A program made the position numbers and the translations under genes. This document shows, in pieces, positions 36,592 through 47,799 of a stretch of DNA of 64,000 nucleotides (positions within the stretch are counted from its first letter, which is position 1; every line of letters starts with the position of its first letter). This stretch comes from Vanilla planifolia. Its lineage: Eukaryota; Streptophyta; Magnoliopsida; Asparagales; Orchidaceae. A model generated the notes under the pieces. The model was not told where the DNA came from and made no database searches. It worked only from the letters and a program-made list of their open reading frames with translations. The stretch is taken from positions 34,114,412 to 34,178,411 of the forward strand of contig CM043865.1 of the NCBI GenBank assembly GCA_023846275.1, in the 5' to 3' direction.

Positions 36592-36830
36592 TATCATACC
36601 CCTCCTAACCATTATCTCCTAATTCCTTTTCTTTTTGAATACAATACAGAAATGAATAGAACCTTAGTATATTAGGATGACACTAATCACTTACATAGAC
36701 ATCGAATGATAGTCAGTTACACTCCTAATCAATCTTGATCCTCTAATTCTTTCAAAATTTGACTAATAAGGGGATTTGAAATTCAAAAAATAAATGGATG
36801 GAATCTCTCCAATAAATTGTTTATTTTTCT

Positions 36831-36853
36831 ATATATATATATATATATATATA
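36831..36853. repeat. (AT)n microsatellite
   Basis: Short AT run in LTR copy B. Confidence 0.85.
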
Positions 36854-37348
36854 CAACTCAAATTCATAACAATATCATCAAATAATAAATATATAATAAA
36901 TCCAACTATTATTGAACCACATCATCATGGTTAAAAAATAATCCATATCATAGATCAAATATATGTTAATACATTGAAATCCATATTACTAGAGATTATC
37001 TACAAAATAAATTACTTTTACTCCTAGGTACCTACTGATGTGTCCCTAAACATCCACTCATAGTATGTACTTTTGTCATACTCTGCATGTAAATAAAAGA
37101 GTGAGCATAAAAGACTTAAAAAATAAACTAATAACTAAACTAACAGGAATGAAAATAGGATAAGTCATGAATTACACCAAGTCTTAAACACAATTCAAAA
37201 TTTGATGACATCTAAAAGAGAGTTATATCTCTGCAACTCTATGAACATATAACAATATTTTTTTATTACGAAGACACATCATACAATAATTCTTAATCTT
37301 TTAAGCACAATCACTTTCACATCTCTTTATAATAACTGACTTATATAA

Positions 37349-37369
37349 ATATATATATATATATATATA
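37349..37369. repeat. (AT)n microsatellite
   Basis: Short AT run in LTR copy B. Confidence 0.85.
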
Positions 37370-38060
37370 ATTTGATTCAATCTAAAAAAATTTTAAATTT
37401 AATTAACATCTCTTTTCAATCAATCAGGATCTCAATTTTCCTAATTACTCTTATCCTTAGGATTCCCATTGCATCTATCTTATCATCTCATCATATCCAT
37501 TATCAAATCATACAAGTGGTGGCAACTAAATCACAAAAGTAGCATGTATATATCTTATCTTCATAAATCTCAATCATTAGATCATAGAACAAGTCGTGAC
37601 TATCACATCATATAATAAGTGATGATTCTTAATTACACATTAAGAAGCTTAATCAATGAGGTTCAATGCCAGTGGTATCCATACTACCAGATCACACAAG
37701 TATTAACTGTTAGATCACATAGCAAGTGACACTATAAGATAAGACTATAAGAAAAAAATATTTTTAGTATTATTTTAATTTTATTACTCATATAATACTA
37801 AGCTCAAAGCTGAATTCTTTTATATCTCTTTCTTTATATGACCTTACTATATCACATAAGTATTTTCTTCTATTAAGATTATTATTCTTAATTATGCAAA
37901 TATATACATATAATTATGCTCATTGCGTATAAGATTATTGATATTCACATTTTTACTCTTTTTATCAAAGATATGCAACACTATGTCAAGTCCTTTTTGT
38001 AATATTATTCATGAAATGATATAATATGCATGCACATGCTAGTAATACTATGCTTCTAAC

Positions 38061-41000
38061 ATGAAGTAATATGACGTATATGGTATAAAAGAGTCATTAT
38101 TAATGTCATAATATCTCAATCTAACAATTGTATAAAGAAATCATTACTTGCATTGTGATTAATTTAGTTTATCTATTTGGATCTTTAGAAACTACTCTAT
38201 GTCAATACTTCTTTTCCTTCACTTCATATATCACAAAAATTGCAAAAGAGGTTTCATAATCACCTATTAGTTTGCTCAATAACTTTTTAACTATTATAAT
38301 ACACTAAAAATAATACAACATGTAGCTAGATGATTTGTTCCCACATGTAGTTTGTAAAGTCAAGGTAACATAAAGAAAAATAGCCAACTTATAACAATCC
38401 CTTAAACTAACATCCAACCCTTATTGAATTTCTTTATTATATGTCAACTGTAAAACCAAGTTCCATTAATCTTACATAAATCTTAGTAACAAACAAGATA
38501 CATTAGGTTAATTCTACTAAACTTTCCTTTTGTGGCCCACGAACAATCACAACAAATTTCTTTCCAAAAATTCCTGCATAAATGTAACGATTATTGGACA
38601 ATTTCTTCCATATTTTCTGTTAAAATTAATCTCATGATTGCTAAGAGTCTCAATAAGAATAAATACATGAATGATCCAAAAATTGCATGGTTATTCTCCT
38701 TTTTTTCTTCTTTTCTATTGTGGCAACTCATTGCCAAGGCTTTTAGAGATTTCTTCCATCACCTTCTAGTAGTAATAACCTTTGTCAAATCTTCCCTTAT
38801 CATCCCTCGATAACGATAGTACCCCCACAAGAAATGCAATAAGTGTTAAGGCTTGGCCAAGGGGTTTTAAAGAAATCTCTCCTCCTCCACTCAACTACCT
38901 CACCAACAAAGTAATTATAATAGAAGGACTTGCCATTGTTATCGTAGACCACTGAAACCTATAAAACCCATGGTTTTGTTTGCACGATTAGCTCCCCACA
39001 ATGAAATTTTAAGCCCACACTTAGGTTAGTAAGTTCATTTGATCCTCTTTGTTGTTTCTTAAAGGTTCTTCCTTCCTCCCTCAAATTCACATAGTAGCCT
39101 CTCTCAAGAAATCAATCTCAAAGAGGTCAAGAGTCGAGTCAAGAAGGCAAGAAAAAAATTTGAGTTATAAGAGAAAAAATAATTTAAAGGAAATAAATAA
39201 ACTTTTTATATAAAATATTCTTTATTCCTTTCATCTTCAAAAATTTATAAAAAAATCTAAATGATTTTTGAAAATTGTAATGAACATATTGATGGATTCC
39301 CACACACATTTCCAAAATATACTCATAATTTTAAAAATATACTCATAGTTTTAAATGGTTTTTTTAAATTGGTTTTTTAAAATGGTTTTTTAAAATATAT
39401 GTTTTAATAATTTTAAAAATATTTAAATTTTATGATTTAATTAACATTCAATCTTATAAAATTCTTAGCTTCAATTTTATCAACTAGATAACTCCATTTT
39501 CCCCAACTTATTATCATCAAGTTTATAGCTCAATTTTCAATCATATCTTTTTTTTTATAATAAATAATTTTAAAAAGTAAATTAATAAATTCTAAAAAAA
39601 TTAAAATAATTAAAAAAAACTTAATATATTATATTTGAGAAGCTACTCATATATCAAACAATGTCAAGCTATTATAGTTATTTTAATTTACTTATTTAGT
39701 TTTTTTATAATATATTTTTTTTAAATTTTCTTTTTCTTTGGCTTGCTACACAATTAAATTGTGTATAATTCATCACAACAAAAGTCACATTCTTGTCCAT
39801 TACATGATCTCAAACTCTTATTTTGTTCAAGCACAAAATTCCTCATGTTTCTCCCTTGGCTTGAAATATAGTATGTTGCCTTCCACTTACGGTATTTTTA
39901 GGTGTAATGTATCATGCATCACTTGATTTATTGTATGTAAATGACAAACAGAGGCCCAATCGAAAGCTTCCCATGCTTCCTTTGTCCAAAAACATATTCA
40001 AAGCTAACACTTAGAGCTTAAGGGAATCCAAAACAAGGCTGCATTTTAATTCAATAAAAAACCAGAAGTTTAAACTTCAAACTTTTTCAAATTCAGCATT
40101 CGTACTTGTAAAAAACTCCATCATGTAGCAATAAAAACAACCCAAATTTTCTTGTGCACTAACCATACCTGTGTTTTATTTTTTAGAATTTTATTTTTTT
40201 ATTTTTAAAATTTATTTTTTTAAAACAAAATTAAAGTTTCTTTTCATAATTACTTGTGAATTTTACAGGAAAGTTTTAAAAAAATATTTGAAAATTATCA
40301 TGTTACTATAATTAAAGGATGAAAACTGCATGATTGTTATCTTATAGTGTTAAATAGTTTAGTTCGTGAAAAAAGTTGGAAAGGGCTTTTAAAAAAAAAA
40401 TTAAAAAATACAAAATAAAAAAATAGAAGTTTGCTTTGGCCATCTTTTACGGGAAAGTTGGCCAATAATATAACAACGGTGGGCTGGTGGGTAAAGGTTT
40501 CTTTAGCAGCAGACATGAGCTGTAATGTTCCTTTATGACAACTGTTGCCCTGCCATTTTTTTTTTTTTTTTTTTCAAAACTAAATAAAAATGTAGGCAAC
40601 TTTGTTTAAGATGTCAAGACTCCTAGGCTTCAACCTCTCGAAATTACTTTTAAAAAGCAATCATCATTAAGGTTATGTCCTCAAATCAGATGCTGCTCTC
40701 TATATGAAATATTTCAATCAAATTTTAATACTTTTTTATACAATTATTAAAAATATATTTTTTCTTATCGTTAAAAAATGTTTTTTTATCAACAATTTTT
40801 TTTTTCTATTATAGTATTTGGGACTAAGTTTACCAAATGTATTATGCTTCAGTTCAAAATGCATGAAGACAAAACTTCATGTGAAAATCAACAAAACCAA
40901 GACATAATATAAAAGAGAAAATATGAAAACTTTTTAAATATATAATGCTTGAGAATAAAACACTCTCTACTCTATAAAAAAATTAATTTAAAAAAAACTA

Positions 41001-41570
41001 AGAATAATTTATTTGAAATGGTGCAAAGTACAAATATCAAAAACCTCATATATATAGCCCACAAGTAAGGCATATAGTTCGCCAAATTATTTTTTCAAAG
41101 GATTGCTGCGACCTCTGAAAATTGGACCTTAAACAAATTTGAGAATGATCACAAAACATTTTTAATTATTTAAAAAAGGGTTTAAAAATTATTTAAATAC
41201 ATTAAATATATTTAAAAAACAATTATTATATTCACTAATATCAGTCTCATTAGTACTATCTATCAATCTATCAACTGAGAGATATGACATTTGTGATCAT
41301 TACAAATTACACAACTATGAAGTCTCAACATTATTTCCAAAAGACCAAATAAGTAACACTAATTGATTTGATAAATTTAAAATTCTAACAATAATCATAC
41401 AACAAATTAGTCATTTTGATTACCAAAAAATTGATCTCATAAATTTTTTTAAATAATTAATTTTTTAACACAAAAACATCAATACTTCAACAAATGCTTT
41501 TATAAGAATTTTATTTTTTTTCGAATAATTCATTTTAAAAAGCTCTTTTAAAAAAAATATTTCTATAGTC
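38061..41570. other. Intergenic DNA, no supported gene
   Basis: 38.5-39.1 kb is slightly G+C-richer but its frames have no family resemblance. A small tandem array lies at about 39311-39405: first two 19-bp units (AAAATATACTCATARTTTT), then three or four units of about 16 bp based on TAAAWTGGTTTTTT. A T18 run lies at about 40556-40574. The remainder is low-complexity A+T DNA. Confidence 0.5.
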
Positions 41571-41760
41571 TAACAGTACTGTCGAGACTGTTTTTTCTAA
41601 CCGCACCGACGAAACCGCCGGGATAACAAATCGAACATAGAACCACTGCCGTCACATTTTCCGTGATTTTGTCGTCGCATAACGGTCACAGTAGTCGACA
41701 AGTGTGGCGCACATGGCTTGCATAGATTCCGTCGCACCTTCCAGCTGTTCATTACTACCT
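41571..41760. other. Isolated CpG-rich island of unknown nature
   Basis: About 190 bp with many CpGs (CGTCGCAT, GGCGCAC, CCGCCGGG) in DNA that otherwise has almost none. On the minus strand an ATG at about 41746 opens some 51 codons (MNSWKVRRNLCKPCAP onward, Cys/Arg-rich) ending TAG near 41600. The island lies 320 bp past the 3' end of the arabinogalactan protein gene. No family was recognised; it may be an exon, a pseudogene fragment or an unmethylated regulatory element. Confidence 0.4.
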
Positions 41761-42078
41761 TATATTTTTTAAATTATCGCTACATTATTTAATTTTAAAA
41801 TAATAGATAAAAAAAATTTCCGCTCGCATAAAATCTAGCTCAAACAGCTGTCAAAAATAAAAACCAATGATACATAAAAAAGAATAACTAAAATATAAAA
41901 TTATAAATACACAAGCACAAGTCTCGCAAAGCTCACGTACCTACCCAATTAAACAAAAAGAAAAAAAAAGAAAATAGATACCAATAATGACAATAACACT
42001 CGGGCCAAAGAAAAGATCAGATCAGATCAGAAGAGGAAAACAGCAAATAATGAACCATCATGGGAGAAGAAATAAGAT

Positions 42079-42540
42079 CTACAGAACATAGGCGACGGCG
42101 ATGGCAGCGGCAGACACCCATCGGAAGGAATTGAAGCCTGCGGCGGCGTTGTTGCCGTTATCCGATGGTCCTGGCGGCGGCGTGGGAGGAGTCGAGATCG
42201 TGGGCGGGGTGGGGGAAGGGGTAATCCCAGGAGAAGAAGTTGGACTGCTGGACCCCGGCGATGGGGTCGGCGAACTGGGGGATGAAGCGGGTGTGGGAGT
42301 AGAGGCGGGGGACGGAGAAGGGGAACTTGCGGGAGATGGAGTCGGGGATTTCACGGGGACGGGCGATGGAGTGGGAGGGACGACAGGAGGAACGATGGGA
42401 GGCGACACAGGAGGGACGACAGGGGGCGATACGGGAGCGGGTTTCGGGGGCGAAACGGTAGGGGTGGCGGCGGGAGCCTGGGCTGAGACTGCAGCAGCGA
42501 GGAGAAAACCTAGAAGGAAAATAGTAGCGACTTTTCCCAT
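42079..42540 (-). CDS. Classical arabinogalactan protein, GPI-anchored
   Basis: Predicted 153 residues with the three-part plan of classical AGPs. A signal peptide (1-20, cleaved after VSA, leaving an N-terminal Gln) precedes a Pro/Ser/Thr/Ala-rich backbone (about 21-126). Its SP, TP and AP dipeptides are expected hydroxyproline O-arabinogalactan sites, and SPPVVPP-like runs at about 38-56 could be extensin-like arabinosylated stretches. The C-terminus has a small-residue site region (SDNGNNAAAG, about 126-135) and a hydrophobic tail (to 153) that directs GPI anchoring. The mature glycoprotein would sit on the outer plasma membrane or be shed into the wall. There are no introns. The opposite strand has a 167-codon shadow frame from the same G+C-rich DNA. 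Confidence 0.93.
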   Translation of the reverse strand: MGKVATIFLLGFLLAAAVSAQAPAATPTVSPPKPAPVSPPVVPPVSPPIVPPVVPPTPSPVPVKSPTPSPASSPSPSPASTPTPASSPSSPTPSPGSSSPTSSPGITPSPTPPTISTPPTPPPGPSDNGNNAAAGFNSFRWVSAAAIAVAYVL

Positions 42541-42600
42541 CTTCGATATGCCGGGGACGAGTACAGGAGATCGAAAAGAAGAGCAAGTGGGCGGCGGAGA

Positions 42601-42609
42601 TTAGGGTTT
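42601..42609 (-). promoter_or_regulatory. Telo-box (AAACCCTAA) in the AGP leader/promoter
   Basis: Minus-strand AAACCCTAA lies about 60 bp upstream of the AGP start codon. Telo-boxes are known plant cis-elements near transcription starts of genes active in dividing cells. Functional role here is inferred. Confidence 0.5.
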
Positions 42610-42638
42610 TGGGGCGGATGAAATGGAGCGTGCTGGTA

Positions 42639-42647
42639 CTATTTAAT
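42639..42647 (-). promoter_or_regulatory. Probable TATA box of the AGP gene
   Basis: Minus-strand ATTAAATAG lies about 100 bp upstream of the start codon and about 30 bp before the telo-box leader region, a plausible spacing for a short leader. Confidence 0.4.
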
Positions 42648-42660
42648 GAAGCGAAAGGGA

Positions 42661-43506
42661 AAGACAGTTAACAAAAAAAAAAAAAAAAAAACGTGTAATA
42701 TTTCTTTTATAAAAAGCAAATATGCAAATTTAAAAGTTAAAAAGCTTTCAATGGTATATATCTTTGTTCTCTTTTGTGAGGCGTTTAAGGTTAAAATGTA
42801 TTAAGAATATCTGTAGTTTAAACGTATTGTCAAAAATTCTAATTGAGATAAAACTTTTTAAAATTTATATTAAATTGTACCGCTTAGAATATTGTTAAAT
42901 AATTTATATAAAAACTATATAAATATCATAGGATATTTTAAAAGATAAGAAAATTTAATCCAAACAAAAGCTATTTTGGGGGAGCAAGAATATCTTTTTC
43001 CCTTCTTTTTTATGTTGTTGGAGATTTTGGCTTGCAAAAGGGATTCATCTCAAAACACACCAAAGATTGATCCCCTTATAAAGACAAGAGCAACTCACTT
43101 TAAAAAATTAATTTTATTTTAAAGTTAAAGAAAAAAAATTACTTTATATTTTACATGCAAACTGATAAATAAACAAGCACAAGTCTTGCAAAACTCACCT
43201 ACATACCAAATTAAAAAAAAACTAAAATGGGCACCAATAATAACAATAATACTTTGGTCAAAGAAAATATCACATCAAAGCAAAAGTGAAAAAAACATTC
43301 TCAAGCTTAGGATGTCATTTGACCCATCATTTGGAGTTTTATCACATCCATAGATGCTTGAGAGATCATGGTGAAATTGTTGATGAGAGGTCATATATAA
43401 TGCATGCATGTACTTCATTGTAATGTTTGTTAAAAAGTTTATTGTGTATTATACAGATTTTACATATTTAATTTTACTTTTGTTGGAGAGACACCAAGGG
43501 GCAGTA
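42661..43506. other. Spacer between the AGP gene and the gypsy element
   Basis: An A21 run at about 42671-42691, then A+T-rich DNA. At 43.16-43.28 kb a block resembles 41.89-42.02 kb, downstream of the AGP gene (AACAAGCACAAGTCTTGCAAA against ACACAAGCACAAGTCTCGCAAA, then ACTCACCTACATACC against GCTCACGTACCTACC, CCAATAATAACAATAA against CCAATAATGACAATAA). No frame is coding. Confidence 0.55.
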
Positions 43507-43589
43507 TGTAAGATTCTCGATTGTCAATTTAGATACAAATCAAAATTTCTCATAAAGTATATAAAAATCTTAAAAAATAAAGCATTCAA

Positions 43590-43590
<1 letters not shown>

Positions 43591-43669
<79 letters not shown>
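43591..43669. repeat. (AT)n microsatellite expanded in the 5' LTR only
   Basis: About 70 bp of AT. The matching place in the 3' LTR (about 49875-49892) has only a short ATATATATTTG remnant. Confidence 0.9.
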
Positions 43670-43671
<2 letters not shown>

Positions 43672-44709
43672 AAAGCTCATTGATATAAGTCCAACAATAT
43701 TTATTTCGTATCAAATAAAATTTATATAGAATGATTATAAATTATCAAAGTAAATAAAAGTAAACAATAATAAATTAATATTTTAATATTAAGTAGATAT
43801 ATATTAAAATTGAATTAAGTTTTTTTTGAAAATAACACTTTTTCTCTATACCATGGTTCCTCATGCCTTAGGAGATGATTTTTGCATAATTGGTTAGAAG
43901 CTTTGTTGAAACTCATTTTGCTATAATAAACATTGAAATATTGATGGAAAGCAAGGAGAAAGAGTTAGTGTACCATGAAGGCTCCATGAGTTCCTAATTA
44001 TCGTATGTGCTTCTTGCTTTTGATTTCTATCATTTTTTATAATATAAGATTAGAATTGGTTCTAATCAAGATCATATTCGACTATTAGGTTAATGGTATG
44101 TAGAATATCTAGAGTTTTACAAGTTAAGATTTTGGGAAAACGAAAAATCAAGAGAGAGAAAGTGTTTGAAGAGAGAGCAATAGAAACTTTATAAATTTGG
44201 AGTTATGGATTACAATATTCATAATTTAAAATTTTTAATTTGTGTAAAAATTTAAAATTTATATTAAGAAAACTATACTTGATAAGTTAAAATTGACAAA
44301 TAAAAAATTTGACTGATAATAAAAACTATACAAAAAATAATAAAACTCTTAAAATAGATATTCTAACATAGTGTTAAGTGTTAAAATTAAGACATTGCAT
44401 ATGAATCTTGTACAAAACATATGACATTGATATACTTATATGATGCTATTATATATACTTACACAAAAATTTGTATTTACAAGTATATGCATGATTTTTA
44501 GTTTTGATATATTATTATGTAAAATTGTTTGACATGATGACTATGTAACCATAACCTTTGATGTGTTGATATAAAAAAAACATACATTTAGTTAAATAGT
44601 ACAAAAAATAAAAGTTATATATGTGAAAATAAATTAAAAGATGATAATTAAATATTAATAAACTAATATTAATGGGAAATAAATTCTCTAAACTTAAAAT
44701 ATGTCATTC

Positions 44710-44990
44710 CTTATAATTAGTAGCCATTGTGTCACAAGATTAAGATATTATCACTGTGAGGTAGCTAATGGCTAAAGTATCACATTATTCACATTTGTCA
44801 TCATGAGGTAATTAATGGCTAGTGTGTCATAAGAATAAGATATTATTATCGTGATATGGCCAGTGGTTAGTGTGCCACATGATTGAAATTATTGTTATAA
44901 GGTAGCTAGTAGCAAATCTATCACAACATTGAGTTTTGTTGTCGTACGATGGCTAATGGTTAGTGGGTCGCACTATTTAGATTTACGCCA
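44710..44990 (+). repeat. Six degenerate 46-48 bp units in the 5' LTR
   Basis: Each unit follows GTRGCTARTGGCTAGTGTG-(T/C)CACA-(A/T)GATTGAGATTTGTYATCGTGA, loosely conserved. The same array occurs in the 3' LTR at about 51000-51260. Confidence 0.75.
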
Positions 44991-45956
44991 AAGATATGGT
45001 CATAAAAATATGAAAAACTTGAGCAAAATTATACATAAAAATATGATATAATAAATTAATAAATATGATTTTTATTATAATTAAATATAATAAAATGAGG
45101 ATATTGTCTCACTACTTTGAGAGAAGGAAACAACAACATTATCTATCGTATAATTTACTTAGCTAAGTAAAAACAAATATTGAAAAATAAAATTATATTA
45201 AAAAAAGATTAGAAATATAGTAAGAGATTGTATATGCTTATTATTGCTTTAAAGTTTATAAAATATATTTTTTTATAATATATCAATTCCTTTTATATTT
45301 TAACATGAATAAGATTCTATTTGTTTACATGTTATGATTGATATATCTCATTAGACCTTACATATTATTGTCCTAAATTATTGATTATTTTACATACTTA
45401 TTTATCGTCAGAGATAACTTATTAAGTTAGTAATTCTTGGTTTAATCTTTCTTTACTATTAATATTTTAAGTATATTAGAACCTCAATAATAAAAAGATT
45501 ATTTATAAAAATAACCACTAAGAAAGAATTAAAATTATAAAGAATTTGTATAATAAGAGTTGTACTAAATGACTTGTTAATTATGTGGTTAATTTAATAT
45601 TATATTTGCATGTGAGAATAGATTATAATAGTTAAAAGAAATTATGAAACTATGAAAAATAATTGTTGTAAAAATTTTAGTTATTTTTAGTTTATGGCTT
45701 TAATTTATAGAGTTAATTATTATAGATAAAAATTATGTGAGTATCATTTTATAGATATAATTATTATATTGATGTATTTGTAAATTAAAAAATAAATAAA
45801 ATCAAAGGGTGATCTTCTCTATTTGAATTTTGAATTTGAGACAAAATGAATTGAATACATAGAGAAAATAGAGGTCACCACATTGGTAGTATCAAAGTAC
45901 AACTTAACAATAAAATAATTTGAGTTAGAATGTGTGGTAAGAATAGGTTCATCACA

Positions 45957-45980
45957 TTGGTAGTATTAAAACAATTGAAG
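45957..45980 (+). other. Decayed primer-binding site of the gypsy element
   Basis: TTGGTAGTATTAAAACAA directly after the LTR end, related to the TTGGTATCAGAGC initiator-Met site. A better match (TTGGTAGTATCAAAG) lies 64 bp upstream, inside the LTR. Confidence 0.5.
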
Positions 45981-46359
45981 TCTTAAGGACTCATGCATTA
46001 ATGACATGATGCTTAAATAGTTGATCCAATATTTATATAAGAGAGTGGATCAAAATTGAATAAACTAATTAGAAATAAATAATGATCACACACTCTTACA
46101 ACTTGTACTGAATCAAAAAATAGTTAAAGGCCATGATGTAAAATTTGTACAAAGTTTTACCAGAAAGAGTGATAAAAATTAAAATAAATTAAATGTTACA
46201 AGTGTCAATAACTCAACCACAGTGTTATATATTATCTAATAAATGTTGAGGACGTAATAGTGCACTTTATGGTGCATGTGGTATCAATTAAGAACAAGCT
46301 TCTATAGCTCCATAACAAACTAAATAACCCAACATTTAAGTCATCACCTAAAATGAGGC

Positions 46360-46690
46360 TTTTGTGTCACATAATGTTATCATAGGTACTCTTATATTAC
46401 ATGATATTCCGATAACAACATTATTTGATTGTGGTGCATCGCATTCTTTTATATCAGCTGATCTAATGGCACGATAATTAGCTAAAATACAAGTATTAAG
46501 AACTCCTCTTTTAGTAAAATTATCTATAAGAGAGGAGATAAAAGTAGATAAATACATCAAACAAAATGTGAAATAAATAGAACATTTTTTAAAATCCCAA
46601 TTGATTATATAAAACTATCAAAATTTGATATTATTTTTAGAATAGATTGGTTAAAATCTTATTAGGTCATTATTGACTATTAAGAGAAGA
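46360..46690 (+). pseudogene. Retropepsin (protease) remnant
   Basis: The active-site region reads LFDCGASHSFISADLMA from 46421, equal to the gypsy DTGASHSFIS motif with T to C at the second position. The later IIFRIDWLKSY segment (about 46629-46662) matches the ILGMDWL motif. Stops follow both. Confidence 0.8.
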
Positions 46691-46889
46691 AATTATAAGT
46701 TCATATAATAGATAATACTTATGTAATTTATTTTGATAAAGGCAAAAAATGAATATAATATCTATTTTAAGAGTTGAAAAAATAATAAAAAAAATGTTGA
46801 AAGTATTATCTAGTTTAAATATCTGAAGTTGAAAAGAAACAACATTAACTGTAAGAAGTTTTAGTGACATGAGAATTTTAAGATATTGT

Positions 46890-47720
46890 TTCTAAAGATT
46901 TTCTTAGAATGCCACTTAATATGGAGATTAAATTTATAATTGATTTAGTATCAAGAGAAAAATTAATCTTAAAAACATCTTATAGAATAATACCACTTGG
47001 ATTACAAGAATTAATAACATAATTATAAGACTTGATTGATAAAGGTTATATCAAATTAATGTATCCTATACGGTGCACCTCTATTATCTATGGAAAAGAA
47101 TGATGAAAATTTAAAAATATATAGTGATTACAAATAATTGAATAAGATCATAATCAAGAATAAATATGTTTTACTCATGATAGATGATTTTTTTAATCAA
47201 TTATAAAAACTTAAAGTATTTTCAAATGATTAACTTGAGATTTAGTTATCATCAATTGAAAATTAGAAAAAAAGGATATGTTTGAAAACTACTTTACAAC
47301 TAAATACAATTATTTTGAACTTCTCATGTTTCCTTCTAGTTAACAAATGCTTTTAAAAACTTTCATAGACTTAATGAATTGGGTGTTAAAGTAATGGTTA
47401 GATCAATTTATTATTATTATTATTATAGAAGACATCTGGATCTACTCTATCGACGAAGCATAACACAAAAGACACTTATATCTAGTGTCACAAAGGTTAT
47501 GGGAGCACAAATTATATTTAAAAATTTTAAAATATAATTTTTGGTTATCTATTATATCTCTCTTTGGGTATGTAGTGAGTATAGAAATAATTTTTTAGAT
47601 TTATAAAAAATAACAACAATTATTGAATGTCATGAGCCTAGTAAGGTAACTGAAGTGAAAAATTTCTTAACTTTGGTTGGGTATTATAAAAAATTATTAA
47701 AAGAAGTTTCTCATGTTACA
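46890..47720 (+). pseudogene. Gypsy reverse transcriptase remnant
   Basis: Segments in order: FIIDLVSREKLILKTSYRI (46930), DLIDKGYIKL (47031), a decayed KKDGS/CIDYR region (about 47100-47140), FENYFTTKYNYFELLMFPS (47281), and WLDQFIIIIIIEDIWIYS (47396-47449), where the catalytic IDD motif reads IED. About a dozen stops and shifts interrupt it. Confidence 0.85.
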
Positions 47721-47799
47721 ATACTATTAATGAGATTAACTTAAAAGATAGTAATTTTTTTACTAAAATTTAGATTGTAAAAGAAGTTTTCGAATTAAA

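Larger units (their letters stand above)
36592..38060 (-). mobile_element. Gypsy-type LTR (copy B)
   Basis: Reverse-complement partner of 26075-27661 along its length (for example AAGCTTAATCAATGAGG here against AAGCTCAATCCATAAGG in inverted copy A, and ATCACATAGCAAGTGACA against ATCACATTGCAAGTGACA). The inner end next to the PBS reads GGGGTATGATA on the minus strand, a decayed form of the TGACA end seen in copies A and C. The outer end may extend to about 38.4 kb. With the gag at its left it is the 5' LTR of a truncated element. Confidence 0.65.
43507..45956 (+). repeat. 5' LTR of the gypsy element
   Basis: Starts TGTAAGATTCTCG and ends TTCATCACA. It aligns along its length with 49778-52202: TCATAAAGTATAT region, the AAGTAGATATATA block at 43791, and the TACTTAGCTAAGTA block at 45158. 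It contains a large (AT)n run at 43591-43669 that is absent from the 3' copy, and six degenerate units of about 47 bp at 44710-44990. Confidence 0.85.

Noticed and set aside
42158..42586. 142-codon minus-strand frame overlapping the AGP gene
   Set aside because: Different frame of the same G+C-rich sequence; lacks the signal peptide and GPI signal that make the 153-residue frame convincing.
42101..42604. 167-codon plus-strand frame over the AGP gene
   Set aside because: It is a shadow of the Pro-rich minus-strand gene; Gly/Glu-rich translation of the complement of Pro codons, without any domain.
44710..44990. Regular-looking repeat array as a CRISPR-like array
   Set aside because: Plant nuclear DNA; units are contiguous and degenerate with no unique spacers, and the array is inside an LTR.
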